In this document: piece after piece, positions 25,611 to 34,111 of the stretch
Layout: each line of letters starts with the position of its first letter
How positions within the stretch are numbered: the stretch's first letter is position 1
NCBI GenBank assembly: GCA_964608915.1
Contig: CAZSQA010000017.1
Location: 57,980 to 121,979, forward strand
Direction: 5' to 3'
DNA length: 64,000 bases
Source: QWQI01 sp964608915
GTDB taxonomy: Bacteria; Planctomycetota; Planctomycetia; Isosphaerales; Isosphaeraceae
The notes under the pieces: generated by a model
Database searches by the model: none
Seen by the model: the letters and a program-made list of their open reading frames with translations, nothing else
Told to the model about the DNA's origin: nothing
Position numbers and translations under genes: made by a program

Positions 25611-26401
25611 TCGGTCGAAGGAAATTCCTGTCGTTCCTGAGCCTGTTCTCTTTCGCGAAGACTCGTCATGCGATCGAACCAGGTGCCGCGCTGCCCATTT
25701 CGTTACGGCCAGCCCCGGTTCCGGAATCGTTGTCTTGCCCTGAACCCGAACCTTCGAACGTTCTTCGGGAAGCCCGATCTCTGGCAGAAAACGGCAAATT
25801 CGAAGAAGCTCTGCTGAAGCACATCTGGTTTCATGAAAACGCGGTTCGGATTCAGCGTTCCCTAAGTGCGGTCAGGCTTTCGTTCGGCCTGGGATATTGG
25901 GCGGAACTCGGCGAAAAATACCCGAAAGCGAAAGCTGCCCTGCTCGAAATTCAGGAGAAAAACCGCAAATCTCTGGAAATGGGCCAGGGCAATTTCATAG
26001 TTTTTCAAGAAATCGCAGCGATCGACCGCTATCTGGGCGAACCGGCGCGCACGGTGGAATCGTTCCGCACTCTCCGGAGAATCGATCCGGAACTGGCGGA
26101 GAGCTGTTACAACGTCGCTGAGGAAGCCCTGGTGAATCAGGGAGCATTCGAAGAATGCGATGCGTATCTTGCGAATCCTGAAGCGGTACTGCGGCTAAGT
26201 GTCGAGTGCTGGAAATTGTCTACGGAACATTTCGCGGATCGCGAAAATGCTAGGAATGCCACGAACGCGAACTTCGTCAAACAAGTGTCACGATTGATTC
26301 TGATTCTGACTAGAGTCGGCAGGACCGAGGAAGCGGAGAAGATTCGCGCTGCCGCGCTTCTGACGCTGGAAGATGAAGCGATCCGGAACGCCGGAAAATG
26401 A
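25607..26401 (+). CDS. Secreted helical-repeat protein of unknown function, coupled to serine hydrolase
   Basis: 264 residues starting within the stop of the hydrolase gene (ATGA). The N-terminus GRRKFLSFLSLFSFAK looks like a short twin-arginine or Sec signal. The rest is almost entirely helical, with pairs of short amphipathic helices (AENGKFEEALLKHIWFHENA, DRYLGEPARTVESFRTLRRI, VGRTEEAEKIRAAAL) like tetratricopeptide repeats. It probably binds another protein, perhaps the hydrolase it is coupled to. No named family is recognised. Confidence 0.65.
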   Translation: MIGRRKFLSFLSLFSFAKTRHAIEPGAALPISLRPAPVPESLSCPEPEPSNVLREARSLAENGKFEEALLKHIWFHENAVRIQRSLSAVRLSFGLGYWAELGEKYPKAKAALLEIQEKNRKSLEMGQGNFIVFQEIAAIDRYLGEPARTVESFRTLRRIDPELAESCYNVAEEALVNQGAFEECDAYLANPEAVLRLSVECWKLSTEHFADRENARNATNANFVKQVSRLILILTRVGRTEEAEKIRAAALLTLEDEAIRNAGK

Positions 26402-26561
26402 TCCGGAGCGATTTTCGACGCGATCGAATCGCTTCGAGAGCGACGAACGCCGAAATCGATCCATTCGCATCCGATATTTCAGACATCGCCGGATGAATGC
26501 GATCCCGCAATCATGCACGTCGGAGCCGAGAGAGATGCTCCGATTTCTTCTGGCAATCGGA

Positions 26562-28343
26562 TCAGTTCGAGTCGCCGTCGATCCAGAACCGTTTGGCCTG
26601 GAACAAATCGACGAGGGTTTTGATCATCGGCTCGGCTTCGAGCGATTCCCAGCGCGATTCCTTCGCGGATGCAATCTGTGAAACGGATTCGGCATCGGGA
26701 TTGACGATCACTTCCAGGCTCACTGGTCGACCCCAGATCGCTTTCGCGGCGTCGGCGATTTTCCTGAGATTTTCCGGGGCACGGAACGAATCGAGCTTTT
26801 CCTTGTAAGCGGGCGAAACTTCGCACACGATCGCACCGCCCGGACTGACGGCGCGTGGCGGATAATTCGCGATGACGATGCCCAGGCGCGGCCCGAGCTT
26901 GGTCACGAAATCCTTCCAGCGCAACCGATACTCTTCCAGGCTTGTGGTTTCCGTCGATGCCGGAACTTCGGCATGTCGACTCACCGGTTCCGGTTCGATC
27001 CGTTTGGCGGCTGCAGGCCGCACTGGTTCCGCACGAATTTCGACGACCTTTTCCACGACCGGAGGCGCCGGTGGCGAAGCAGCGATGCGCCGGGTCGCCA
27101 CGGATTCGGACGCCGTGGAGACGTTGACAGGCCCCTGGGATTTACGATCCGGCACGACAGACCCGCCCGACTTGATTCGGGCGATGACGTCGCCGAGATC
27201 GACCAGATCGACCAGCCGGGCCACGCGTGCAAGGCCAAGCTCGGCGATCAGACGCCCTTGTGGATTGCCCTTCGTGCGGGCCTTCGCTTCCGCCAGGATC
27301 TGCAAAGCAGCCAGGATCGAGTCGAGCCCCCAGCTTTTCGCGAGCGTTTCCAGCCGTGATTTCTGCCTGGAGCCGACAGCCAGCATCGGGCCGTCGCCAC
27401 CGGCGGCCAGGACCATCGCATCACGCAGAAGCTCCAGCGTGCCGCTGAGGATTTCACCTGGTTGAACGCCGACATCGCAAGCGGCCTGCACCTTGGCGAA
27501 CGTTCCGGCAAGGTCATGGGAAGCAAGCGATTCGAGAAGATCGATCATGCGGTCATCGCTGGCCAGCCCCAAAACTTCCCGGGCCCGGTCGTCAGTGAGG
27601 CGTCCCTCGGCATGAACGAGCAGACGCTCCAGAAGCGACTGGGCATCACGCATCGATCCGCCCGCCCTGCGAGCGATCGTCCAGAGTGCCTCCGGCTCGA
27701 CCTGGACACCCTCCTTGCCGCAAATCGATAAGAGCGTTTCGACGATGAGTTCCGGCCGAATGCCGGCGAAATCGAATCGCTGACACCGCGAAAGCACGGT
27801 GATCGGAATCTTGTGCGACTCGGTCGTCGCGAACAGAAATTTCACGTGTTCCGGCGGTTCTTCGAGCGTTTTGAGCAGCGCGTTGAAGGCGCCGGTCGAC
27901 AGCATGTGAACTTCGTCGATGTAATAAATCTTGTATCGGGCGCGACTTGGGCGCAGGCCGACATTTTCTCTGAGGGCGCGGACGTCGTCCACACCGGTGT
28001 TGCTGGCGCCGTCGATTTCGATGACGTCCACATCCTGGCCGACGGAGATCGCCCTGCAGATATCGCACTGGTCGCACGGCTTGTCCGTCGGCCCGTGAAC
28101 GCAGTTGAGGCACTTGGCGAAAATCCTCGCCATGCTGGTCTTTCCGACGCCACGCGTGCCTGTGAACAAATAGGCGTGCGTGACGCGGTTCAGCTTGATC
28201 GCTTTCCGCAGAGCACTGACGACGTGATCCTGACCTACGAGGTCATCCAGCGTGCGCGGACGATACCTACGCGCCACGACCTGATATTCGCCGGCGACCG
28301 ATTCCGAAACCGGGGTCGTTTCCGATGCCGCCGAATCGCTCAC
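26562..28343 (-). CDS. dnaX: DNA polymerase III subunit gamma/tau
   Basis: 593 residues from GTG 28343, which has GAGG 9 bp upstream (a TTG at 28364 is the alternative). This is the clamp-loader ATPase that loads the sliding clamp for replication. Visible features are Walker A GTRGVGKTS (about residues 62-70), a four-cysteine zinc module in CLNCVHGPTDKPCDQCDIC, Walker B YYIDEVHM, sensor 1 LFATTESHKIP, the SRC arginine finger in VLSRCQRFDF, and the C-terminal lid domain. A tau-like extension with a Pro/Ala-rich linker (about residues 400-470) follows. No slippery A-run was noted, so a separate gamma form is unproven. Confidence 0.94.
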   Translation of the reverse strand: MSDSAASETTPVSESVAGEYQVVARRYRPRTLDDLVGQDHVVSALRKAIKLNRVTHAYLFTGTRGVGKTSMARIFAKCLNCVHGPTDKPCDQCDICRAISVGQDVDVIEIDGASNTGVDDVRALRENVGLRPSRARYKIYYIDEVHMLSTGAFNALLKTLEEPPEHVKFLFATTESHKIPITVLSRCQRFDFAGIRPELIVETLLSICGKEGVQVEPEALWTIARRAGGSMRDAQSLLERLLVHAEGRLTDDRAREVLGLASDDRMIDLLESLASHDLAGTFAKVQAACDVGVQPGEILSGTLELLRDAMVLAAGGDGPMLAVGSRQKSRLETLAKSWGLDSILAALQILAEAKARTKGNPQGRLIAELGLARVARLVDLVDLGDVIARIKSGGSVVPDRKSQGPVNVSTASESVATRRIAASPPAPPVVEKVVEIRAEPVRPAAAKRIEPEPVSRHAEVPASTETTSLEEYRLRWKDFVTKLGPRLGIVIANYPPRAVSPGGAIVCEVSPAYKEKLDSFRAPENLRKIADAAKAIWGRPVSLEVIVNPDAESVSQIASAKESRWESLEAEPMIKTLVDLFQAKRFWIDGDSN

Positions 28344-28441
28344 GCGCTCGCACCTCTTCGTCAACGATCCTCAGATCGTTCCCGAGCGGACGGCATTTTC
28401 CCGGATTTCCGAGTCGATCCGCCTTTCGAGAGAAGGTTCCG

Positions 28442-28552
28442 GGTGAGCCGGGGAGGAAATCCCGAGCACATGGCCGCGATGCTTATGGCTGCTACGTTCC
28501 CGTCCTGACCAGGTTCGCAAGCTGCCATTGCCAGGGCCCCCCCCGGCTCACC
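28442..28552 (-). ncRNA. ffs: Signal recognition particle RNA (4.5S type)
   Basis: Read on the minus strand, this 111-nt stretch contains the SRP RNA signature: GGTCAGG, then a GGAA tetraloop in CGGGAACG, then TAGCAGCC, the Ffh-binding hairpin with its asymmetric loop. The two ends (28541-28552 and 28442-28453) form a perfect 12-bp closing helix, so the limits are well defined. It is the small eubacterial form without an Alu domain. It lies about 100 bp upstream of dnaX on the same strand, a neighbourhood seen in other bacteria. Confidence 0.92.
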
Positions 28553-28744
28553 TGAAACCTTCCCTGTCATCGATCGGTCGTCTACCTGCCGTACGCCGAA
28601 ATCGCATGGTCATTCTGACGTGCTTCGCTTATTGTGGAAGCCAGAACGACTCAAGACAACCCCAATGACGCAGGGGAAGGCCTCGACTCGAAGCCTTGTT
28701 CCTGTTGCGACGATCGCATCGACTGCAACGATTCTACCGAACAT

Positions 28745-31495
28745 ATGCCCTTCCTGCATAGATTCCGAAACCGGCCTTCGAGCTTCCCTGACTTCGAAAG
28801 CATCCCGTCACTTTCCCAGCCGGGATCATCGGCCGAGTGGAGCGTCGTTCTCGAAAAGGTTCGGGAAATTCGGCTGGACAACGGGCTCGTCGTTCTGGCT
28901 CTGCCCACGCCCGGCACGGGGGCCGTCATCTGCGACATCTACTACGCCGGGGGCTCCTCGGCCGATCCCGCCGGACGTTCCGGATTGACGCACTTTCTGG
29001 AACACATGCTTTTTAACGGCACCAGAAATGTTCCCCGTGGCGCCCTCGACAGGCTCATGCTCCGGCTGGCAGGTCAGCATAACGCCGAAACCGGTGCCGA
29101 CTTCTGCCGTTTCTGGTCGCATGTGCCGCGTGGCTCGCTCGAACTTGCGCTGGCACTCGAAGCCGACCGCATGCAGGGAGCCGTGCTCGACTCCGACGAC
29201 TTCCTGCGCGAGCGTCAGGTCATCCTCGAAGAGGAAGCCCGATATCGGGAACAGCCTTTCGAAGAGCTTATGATCCGCATGATGGCCGACCTTTACGCAG
29301 GCCATCCTTACGCGCATCCCGCGATCGGTACGACCGAGGATCTCGGCCGGATCACGGCGGACGATCTCAGGGAGCAATACGATCGACTGTTCCGGCCTTC
29401 GAACGCTTTGATCGTGATCGCCGGGGACACCACAGCACGCGAGGCGCTACGCCTTGCCGAAAAACGATTTGCGGATCTCGGAAGCAGGTCGGTTAGCCCC
29501 CTGCCGGCCCTTCCCTGTCCGAAGGAGGATCGGTTCGACGGTCGGCTCATGACGATCGAATCTCAGGAACTCGTTCCACGCGGTGCCATGCTCTGGAAAG
29601 CCCCGGGACCGTTCGACATCGCGTCGCGCCCCTGGGGCGTCGCCTCTTCGATTTTGGGTGGCGGCCGTTCTTCACGGCTCTGGAACACGCTGGTCGACGA
29701 ACGCCAGATCGCGTCCCATGTGAGCGTCAGTCTGTCCGAGGAACGGCTGGGTGGTTATCTGATGATCGAGCTGGAGCTGCATCCCGGCCAGAAGCCCAGG
29801 GCAGCGGAATCGGCGATTCTCGAAGTGATCGGCAAGCTCTCGAATGAGGGACCGACACCGGAAGAGATGTCGCGAGTCGCCGTATCTCGTGCCTCGGCGG
29901 GCTGTTGGGCACGTCAGCAGACGGGCCTTCTCGCGACGGCGATCGGAACCTGGCGGCTCTTTTCGGACTTAAAATCGCTCGATCAAGCATGGCGGCAAGA
30001 CGACTTCGTCTCAGCGGCCGAAGTCGCGGTCGTCATGGCGAAATTGAAGCCGGAAAACTGCATCCGCGGCTGGACGGTTCCCGCCGGAACGACCGAAACC
30101 ACGAAGGTCTCACCGGAGAATTCTTCGCCGGTCGCCAGACACGATGCCCCGGCTCCACAAGCGTCAGCCGCCCCCGAACCACTGGCGAAGCCTATCGAAA
30201 AGCTGGCGCGGCAGGCGATCAGCAAGCCGATTCGAATCGGCAGAAAAGCCTCGCCGAAATTGCTGAAGCTCTCGTCAGGAGCGATCGTGTTGGCCGATCC
30301 CGCGCCTCGCCAGGGCATCTGTGCGATCGAGCTGCGCTGGCGTGCCGGAGCGCTTGAGGAATCGATTCCAGGGCTGGCGAACTTGACGGCCCGCACGTGC
30401 GAAGAGACACCAGCCCCCGGGGGAACCGCAATCCTGGCTGAGGTGCTCGAATCTCTCGGGGCCTCGATCGATTCCGGCCCCACCGGATTCTCAGTGCAGG
30501 GCCGGGCTTCGGATCTTGAAACGATCGTCGCCCTGCTGCTGAGAACCGTCGCGGCGGTCGCGCCTTCGGCGTCGCTGGTCAGTCGCACAGCACGCAAAAT
30601 CCGGACCGAACTCGAAGCTGACCTGGACGATCCCGGGTTCGTCGCGGAGCGAACGTTACGCGAACTGGCGATGGAAGGCCTGCCCGGCTCGACTGATGCA
30701 CGTGGCACGCTCGACTCGCTCGCTGCGATGCGCGTGACTCATGTGAAGAAGCATGCGGCGACCTGGTACCGCCCTGAGAATCTCATCCTCGGCGTCGCTG
30801 GCGACTTTCGGACCGCCTCGATACTGAAACGGCTCGATCGATCGATCGACAAGGTTTTTCGCCCCAGTGCAGGATCGATTTCACCTCCCCCTCAGCCGAT
30901 TTCGCCAGTTGCATTCGATCGCCCGCTGCCGCACGCGCGATTGCGGGTCATGCGGTCGCCAGGTACACAGACGCACATCGTCATGGGGCATCGCACGGTC
31001 GCCAGGACCCATCCGGACTGGGTCGCCCTTCAGGTACTCGAAATCATTCTGGGTGCCGGCCCGGGCCTGACCGATTTGATCAGTCGCCGGCTTCGCGAGG
31101 AGCTTGGGCTGATTTATGGCGTGAACATGGCCATGACCGATGGAGCCTGGACGAACCCTGGCCACATGCGTGTCGCGTTTTCGTGCGACCCCGCCGATGC
31201 GCCCCGCGCAGAAGCCGAAGCGATCCGGATTCTGGCCGAAGCCTCGCAAGGCCATTTGACCGACACGGATTGCCTGGAAGCGCGAGACCATCTCGCGCAT
31301 TCCTGGTTCATGAGTTACGAGTCCGCCGACGACCGCTTATCGTCGCGACTCGACGCCGAACTGGAAGAGTGGGATCTGACGCTTCCTCCGGCATGGGCGC
31401 GAAAATGCGCTCGACTCTCGGCGGACGACATCCGTGCCGCCGCGAGCCGGCAGATTCGACCGGCGCATTTGCAGATCGTCCGCTACGGGCCCTGA
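28745..31495 (+). CDS. M16 (insulinase/pitrilysin-type) zinc metalloprotease, two-half fusion
   Basis: 916 residues from ATG 28745; a GTG at 28634 would add 37 residues of poor composition. The N-terminal half has the inverted zinc motif HFLEH (His83, Glu86, His87) and a downstream acidic segment ERQVILEEEARYREQPFE carrying the third ligand. A second M16 domain starts near residue 510 (SSGAIVLADPAPRQGI). There the zinc motif is replaced by ANLTARTCEE, so this half is non-catalytic, but it keeps the Arg/Tyr pair in REELGLIYGV. A Pro/Ala-rich linker joins the halves. No signal peptide is evident. It ends 4 bp from the convergent neighbour. Confidence 0.88.
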   Translation: MPFLHRFRNRPSSFPDFESIPSLSQPGSSAEWSVVLEKVREIRLDNGLVVLALPTPGTGAVICDIYYAGGSSADPAGRSGLTHFLEHMLFNGTRNVPRGALDRLMLRLAGQHNAETGADFCRFWSHVPRGSLELALALEADRMQGAVLDSDDFLRERQVILEEEARYREQPFEELMIRMMADLYAGHPYAHPAIGTTEDLGRITADDLREQYDRLFRPSNALIVIAGDTTAREALRLAEKRFADLGSRSVSPLPALPCPKEDRFDGRLMTIESQELVPRGAMLWKAPGPFDIASRPWGVASSILGGGRSSRLWNTLVDERQIASHVSVSLSEERLGGYLMIELELHPGQKPRAAESAILEVIGKLSNEGPTPEEMSRVAVSRASAGCWARQQTGLLATAIGTWRLFSDLKSLDQAWRQDDFVSAAEVAVVMAKLKPENCIRGWTVPAGTTETTKVSPENSSPVARHDAPAPQASAAPEPLAKPIEKLARQAISKPIRIGRKASPKLLKLSSGAIVLADPAPRQGICAIELRWRAGALEESIPGLANLTARTCEETPAPGGTAILAEVLESLGASIDSGPTGFSVQGRASDLETIVALLLRTVAAVAPSASLVSRTARKIRTELEADLDDPGFVAERTLRELAMEGLPGSTDARGTLDSLAAMRVTHVKKHAATWYRPENLILGVAGDFRTASILKRLDRSIDKVFRPSAGSISPPPQPISPVAFDRPLPHARLRVMRSPGTQTHIVMGHRTVARTHPDWVALQVLEIILGAGPGLTDLISRRLREELGLIYGVNMAMTDGAWTNPGHMRVAFSCDPADAPRAEAEAIRILAEASQGHLTDTDCLEARDHLAHSWFMSYESADDRLSSRLDAELEEWDLTLPPAWARKCARLSADDIRAAASRQIRPAHLQIVRYGP

Positions 31496-31499
31496 ATCC

Positions 31500-32483
31500 T
31501 CAGGCGACCGCGAGAGATGACCGGCGTCTTTTGCCGCAAATCGCCAGCGTGATCACGACCACGCAAGAAAGCACATACGTGCCTGGCTCAGGAACGACGA
31601 CATAGCCGAAATCCTTGAGGAAGGCCAGATCCAGCCCCGAGTAGCCGAACGTCTTCGGGCCGGTGCCGACCTGGTAATACATCAGATCACTCGGCACGTT
31701 CACGTGATACAGGCTGGAGCCGCTCGAGAACGGCAACGGAGTGTACATATTCTGGCCAGAATCCACGACGCCGAGAAAGTTCTTCACGTTCGTGCCGCGA
31801 AACTGAACAGGATGGACACTGTTGACGACCGCGGCCGATGCCCCCGTCATCGAAACCATGACGTTATTGATTTCCTGGACAAGAGGCTCGTATTTCTGGG
31901 TCGTCGTGTTCCAACCGTACATGTACTGGTCCATCCAGCCGTAAAATCCTGGCGTGGCGGCAGTCGTGCTTCCTGTCGCTCCGATGAGCCCGATGTAACC
32001 CATCGCGTGTGTCATCTCGTGCAGAACGACGTACCGAAAATCGAGCTGTTGACTCTCGACGATACCGCCGAAGCCCCAGGTTTTGCCGAAATTGAAAGTC
32101 GCGTGTCCGGCATCGGCATTGGCACCAGCGGGATTCGTGCCTTCCTGGGCTAATGTCTGTGTCACCGTTTTGTTGAACGAATTCGAAAATCCGAAAAACG
32201 ACGATCCGGCGGAACCGAGATTCGAAGTCTGGTTATCGCTGAACCCCGTAATCGCGAATTTCATGGTGACGTTGAAGTCGCCCGATGTTTTGATGACCGA
32301 GGAAAGATAGCTGCCGACATAGGACATATCCGCCTGGGCAGCAGACAGATTCGCACCCGCCGCGGTATTGAATGCGGAATCGTATGTGAAACTGAAGGTG
32401 ATCTCGCCGGCCTGAAGGCCGGGCAGCCACGCCGCCAGAACGACGGCCGATGCGATCATGGAACGGATGCTGGTCGAATTCAT
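31500..32483 (-). CDS. PEP-CTERM secreted metalloprotease-like protein
   Basis: A protein of 327 residues. It begins with a signal peptide (MIASAVVLAAWLPGLQAG) and ends with a PEP-CTERM sorting tag (VPEPGTYVLSCVVVITLAICGKRRRS), so it is presumably processed by an exosortase encoded elsewhere and left at the envelope. A zinc-type HEMTHAMGYIG motif lies mid-protein after RYVVL, in the way of HExxHxxG metallopeptidases; the usual third-ligand region includes LMYY. The core is rich in Gly, Ser, Asn and Thr. ATG 32483 follows GGGAG by 6 bp. Confidence 0.82.
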   Translation of the reverse strand: MNSTSIRSMIASAVVLAAWLPGLQAGEITFSFTYDSAFNTAAGANLSAAQADMSYVGSYLSSVIKTSGDFNVTMKFAITGFSDNQTSNLGSAGSSFFGFSNSFNKTVTQTLAQEGTNPAGANADAGHATFNFGKTWGFGGIVESQQLDFRYVVLHEMTHAMGYIGLIGATGSTTAATPGFYGWMDQYMYGWNTTTQKYEPLVQEINNVMVSMTGASAAVVNSVHPVQFRGTNVKNFLGVVDSGQNMYTPLPFSSGSSLYHVNVPSDLMYYQVGTGPKTFGYSGLDLAFLKDFGYVVVPEPGTYVLSCVVVITLAICGKRRRSSLAVA

Positions 32484-32540
32484 ACGCCACTCCCTGCGAA
32501 GTTCGGGCCGTCACGTCCTGTTCCGGCCATATCTCCTTTA

Positions 32541-32568
32541 AAGATATCGAACTTCGTCATTTGGTCAA
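32541..32568 (-). promoter_or_regulatory. Candidate sigma70-like promoter for PEP-CTERM protease gene
   Basis: On the minus strand TTGACC (32568-32563) and TATCTT (32546-32541) are spaced by 16 bp, about 60 bp upstream of the start at 32483. The pair fits a housekeeping promoter; it was found by eye. Confidence 0.4.
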
Positions 32569-32635
32569 TCGGATTCGTCATGGGGTATGTGCCTCGATTT
32601 CCGACTGAGTCGACAGGTTCGAACCGGCTTGGCCG

Positions 32636-34093
32636 TCATGCCAGAACCGGTTCGACCACATTGCCGAACACATCCGTGAGCCGATAGTCACGCCCGCCGA
32701 ATCGGTAGGTCAGCCGCGTGTGATCCATCCCGAGTATGTGCAGAATCGTCGCGTGCAGATCATGCATGGTGACGACGTCCGACACAGCCCTGTATCCGTA
32801 TTCGTCCGTCGCCCCATACGCCATTCCGCCTTTGACGGCACCACCCGCGAGCCAGCACGAAAACCCCTGCGGGTTATGGTCGCGGCCGTCCTTGCCCTGG
32901 GCGAAAGGCGTGCGGCCGAACTCGCCGGCACACACGAGGAGCGTGTCGTTCCATAACCCCCGGGCCTTGAGGTCGTGAATCAGCGCGGCGATCGGTCGAT
33001 CGACCGTCCTCGCGCATTTGCCGTGCTCTTCCCGCAGGTTCCCGTGCGAGTCCCATGGAGAAACGAACCGAAGACCATGCACCATCGTGAGTTCCACGAA
33101 CCGGACACCCCGTTCGATCAATCGCCGGGCGATCAGGGCCTCTTTCGCATAGCGGGCCAGGAAAGGGTCCGGGGAATCCACGCCGTACAAAGCTTTCGTC
33201 GCGGCCGATTCGCGGGTCAGGTCCGCTACGTCCGGCACGGCGGACTGCATTGCGGCAGCCAGTTCCATCGTCCGCACGGCCGATTCGACGGCTCGGCCTT
33301 CGAAACCGAGCCTGTCGCGAAATTCGTCGTCGGCCGAACGGACGAAGTCGAGCGTCATGCGTTGTCGCTCAGGGGCAGCGCCAGGCACGATATTTTCGAC
33401 GATCGGCCCTTCCGCACCCACATGAAAGAACGCCCCCGTGTGCTCCGCCGGCAGGAATCCCGATGCGTAACAGCCGACTCCGCCGAGCGGGATCATGCCG
33501 CCGTTGAGAACGACGAAACCGGGGAGGTCTTCGTTCTCCGTACCCAGGCCGTAACTGGCCCAGGCCCCCATACTGGGCCGCCCCTGCGCTCCGCTGCCGG
33601 TGTGGACGAAGTAACACGCTTGCGCATGCTCGGGGAATTCGCTCGTCAGCGACCGGATCACGCACAAATCGTCGGCATGCCGGGCCAGGTGCGGAAACAG
33701 ATCACTGACCGGCAGCCCCGATTCGCCCCTCTGCCGAAATGGCCAGAGCGTGGGCAGAACGGTGCCGATCTGGTCGAACTGAGTCGCATCGATCTTCATT
33801 GGAAATGGCTTGCCGGCATCGGTTTCGAGCCTGGGCTTCGGGTCGAACGTATCGACCTGGGACATGCCGCCATCCATGAACAGAAAGATGACGTGTTTCG
33901 CCCGTGGCCGAAAATGCGGCGAAAGCAGTACTTCCGCCGCGTTCGCCGAACGATACGGTCGTCCGGCGGCACCGCCGAGCAAACCGGCGATTGCCGTCAT
34001 GCCGAAACCCGTGGCGTGCCGACCAAGCCAGCGGCGTCGCGAAATCAGTCGCGGATCGTACGTTTCTTCCATCGCCGTTTCTCGCATCGCCAT
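32636..34093 (-). CDS. DUF1501 family protein (sulfatase-like fold), Tat-exported
   Basis: A protein of 485 residues. A twin-arginine signal (SRRRWLGRHATGFGMTAIAG) sits about 18 residues in, so export folded is likely. DUF1501 features are clear: FLFMDGGMSQVDTFDPK, PSMGAWASYGLG, FVELTMVHG with WDSHGNLREEH, AGEFGRTPF, and DLHATILHILGMDH. The fold is related to alkaline phosphatase/sulfatase enzymes, and the biochemical role is unknown. It starts 18 bp after the PSCyt/DUF1549/DUF1553 gene ends, the standard planctomycete operon pairing. Confidence 0.9.
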   Translation of the reverse strand: MAMRETAMEETYDPRLISRRRWLGRHATGFGMTAIAGLLGGAAGRPYRSANAAEVLLSPHFRPRAKHVIFLFMDGGMSQVDTFDPKPRLETDAGKPFPMKIDATQFDQIGTVLPTLWPFRQRGESGLPVSDLFPHLARHADDLCVIRSLTSEFPEHAQACYFVHTGSGAQGRPSMGAWASYGLGTENEDLPGFVVLNGGMIPLGGVGCYASGFLPAEHTGAFFHVGAEGPIVENIVPGAAPERQRMTLDFVRSADDEFRDRLGFEGRAVESAVRTMELAAAMQSAVPDVADLTRESAATKALYGVDSPDPFLARYAKEALIARRLIERGVRFVELTMVHGLRFVSPWDSHGNLREEHGKCARTVDRPIAALIHDLKARGLWNDTLLVCAGEFGRTPFAQGKDGRDHNPQGFSCWLAGGAVKGGMAYGATDEYGYRAVSDVVTMHDLHATILHILGMDHTRLTYRFGGRDYRLTDVFGNVVEPVLA

Positions 34094-34111
34094 TGCCCGC
34101 CCCTGTGCATC

